Shown piece after piece: positions 5,535 to 6,427 of a DNA stretch of 6,427 bases. The notes under the pieces were generated by a model. The model worked only from the letters and a program-made list of their open reading frames with translations, searched no databases and had not been told where the DNA came from. Origin of the DNA: Candidatus Eiseniibacteriota bacterium (GTDB taxonomy: Bacteria > Eisenbacteria > RBG-16-71-46 > JABDJR01); contig JABDJR010000191.1 in assembly GCA_013003415.1 (NCBI GenBank), forward strand, positions 1 to 6,427, written 5' to 3'. The translations under genes and the position numbers were made by a program. Position 1 is the stretch's first letter. Each line of letters starts with the position of its first letter.

Positions 5535-6427
5535 ATGAAATCCAGCTTTATGAAACGTTTCTCCGGGATTAGACGCGGTCTAATCACCATGGTGACACTG
5601 ACTATGATTACACTGACAACCAGCGGTCTGCCCGCGGCCGCCGCTGACAGTGGTGATGCCGCCGCTGCCAAGCTTTCGGGTGAGGTTTCGACTCACTTGG
5701 AAAACGCACAAAAGATTCTCGACGCGATCGTTGCCGTTCAAGGCGAACGGGGCATGGAGAACACTCTCCAGCCCATGAACGAGCTTTCTTTGGAGCTGTC
5801 CGCAGCTTCCAGCAAAGCTTCGCTCATGCAGAACGTGCACCCCGACCCCGATGTGCGCACCGCCGCTGAGAAAGCCTCGCAAGAAGTGAGTGCCTTCTTC
5901 ACCGCGCTGTCTTTGAACCGCGACTTCTTCGATGCCATCAACGCCCTTGATCCGAAGAAATACGATGACCTTACGCAACGTCTGATCAAAAAGAACCTGC
6001 GTGACTTCCGTCGTTCCGGTGTCGACAAAGACGAGGCCACGCGGAACAAGATCAAGAAGATCCAGGAAGAGTTGGTTGAGATCGGTCAGGAATACAGCCG
6101 CAACATCCGTGACGGACAGCGCACCATCTATCTCGATAGCGTCGAGGAACTAGACGGACTCCCCCAGGATTACATCGACGCCCATCAACCGAACGAAGAT
6201 GGCAAGATCGAGATCACGACCGCCTATCCCGATTACAGCCCCATCATGAGCTACGCCAAGAATGCCGACGTGCGGAAGCGTCTGTATCACGAGTTCAACA
6301 ACCGGGCCTACCCCACCAACATCGAGGTGTTCAAGCGACTTCTCGAGAAGCGCTATGAACTAGCTAACCTGTTGGGCTACGAGAACTGGGCCGCCTATGT
6401 CACCGACGACAAAATGGTCGGTAACCC
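5535..6427 (+). CDS. Exported M3-family metallopeptidase (oligopeptidase-like), N-terminal part (cut by window edge)
   Basis: The first 297 codons of a gene leaving the right edge. M3 enzymes (thimet oligopeptidase/Dcp-like) are zinc endopeptidases or dipeptidases of about 680-700 residues; the HExxH zinc motif is in the C-terminal half and not visible here. Residues 1-37 are a signal peptide: basic MKSSFMKRFSGIRRG, a hydrophobic run (LITMVTLTMITLTTSG), then PAAA. The mature part begins with the helical N-lobe of the family. It includes NVHPDPDVRTAAEKASQEV (100-118), FFDAINALD (131-139), the LRDFRRSGVD segment (155-164), and DVRKRLYHEFNNRAYPTNIE (245-264) followed by KRYELANLLGYENWAAYVT (272-290), a strong M3 signature. 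Export distinguishes it from the mostly cytoplasmic OpdA/Dcp types and suggests periplasmic peptide breakdown, possibly as a lipoprotein-free soluble form. The start is ATG 5535 with GGAG 5 bp upstream; ATG at codon 6 is an alternative. Catalytic competence cannot be judged from this part. Confidence 0.92.
   Translation, partial: MKSSFMKRFSGIRRGLITMVTLTMITLTTSGLPAAAADSGDAAAAKLSGEVSTHLENAQKILDAIVAVQGERGMENTLQPMNELSLELSAASSKASLMQNVHPDPDVRTAAEKASQEVSAFFTALSLNRDFFDAINALDPKKYDDLTQRLIKKNLRDFRRSGVDKDEATRNKIKKIQEELVEIGQEYSRNIRDGQRTIYLDSVEELDGLPQDYIDAHQPNEDGKIEITTAYPDYSPIMSYAKNADVRKRLYHEFNNRAYPTNIEVFKRLLEKRYELANLLGYENWAAYVTDDKMVGN

Overview
The window suggests a moderately GC-rich Gram-negative-type bacterium. 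Three predicted exported proteins have N-terminal signal sequences, and one ends in a FlgD-like Ig module of the kind common in secreted proteins of FCB-group and related candidate phyla (for example Eisenbacteria- or Krumholzibacteria-like lineages). That placement is an inference from one domain; there is no rRNA or other strong phylogenetic marker here. No tRNA, rRNA, CRISPR array, insertion sequence or phage gene was seen.

Minus-strand block (about 3505 down to 1). Read in the direction of transcription, it holds translation initiation factor IF-1 with a lysine-rich N-terminal extension, an A-type iron-sulfur carrier (IscA/ErpA/SufA family), a YgfZ/GcvT-like protein fused to a C-terminal TPR region, a DUF547 exported protein, and the 5' end of a probable DUF3047 exported protein that runs off the left edge. 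Junctions are tight: 83 bp between IF-1 and the carrier, none between the carrier and YgfZ-TPR, 40 bp before DUF547, and an 8-bp stop/start overlap between DUF547 and DUF3047. One operon, or two overlapping ones, is likely. The carrier and YgfZ-TPR are the bacterial counterparts of mitochondrial ISCA and IBA57, which cooperate in late [4Fe-4S] cluster maturation, so this pair is a credible functional unit. The DUF547/DUF3047 pair looks like a separate envelope module.

Divergent control region (about 3506-3809). It has no convincing protein gene. It carries a strong Shine-Dalgarno sequence placed for an AUC start of IF-1, a hairpin over the competing GTG, a weak candidate minus-strand promoter, and a 7-bp inverted repeat upstream of the plus-strand gene.

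Plus-strand block (3810 to the end). It holds an exported glucose/sorbosone dehydrogenase-type (PQQ sGDH fold) beta-propeller protein with a C-terminal FlgD-like Ig domain, then a GC-rich hairpin directly followed by a perfect TATAAT, then the N-terminal 297 residues of an exported M3-family metallopeptidase cut by the right edge.

The most unusual signals are the possible AUC start codon of IF-1 and the YgfZ-TPR fusion next to an A-type carrier.
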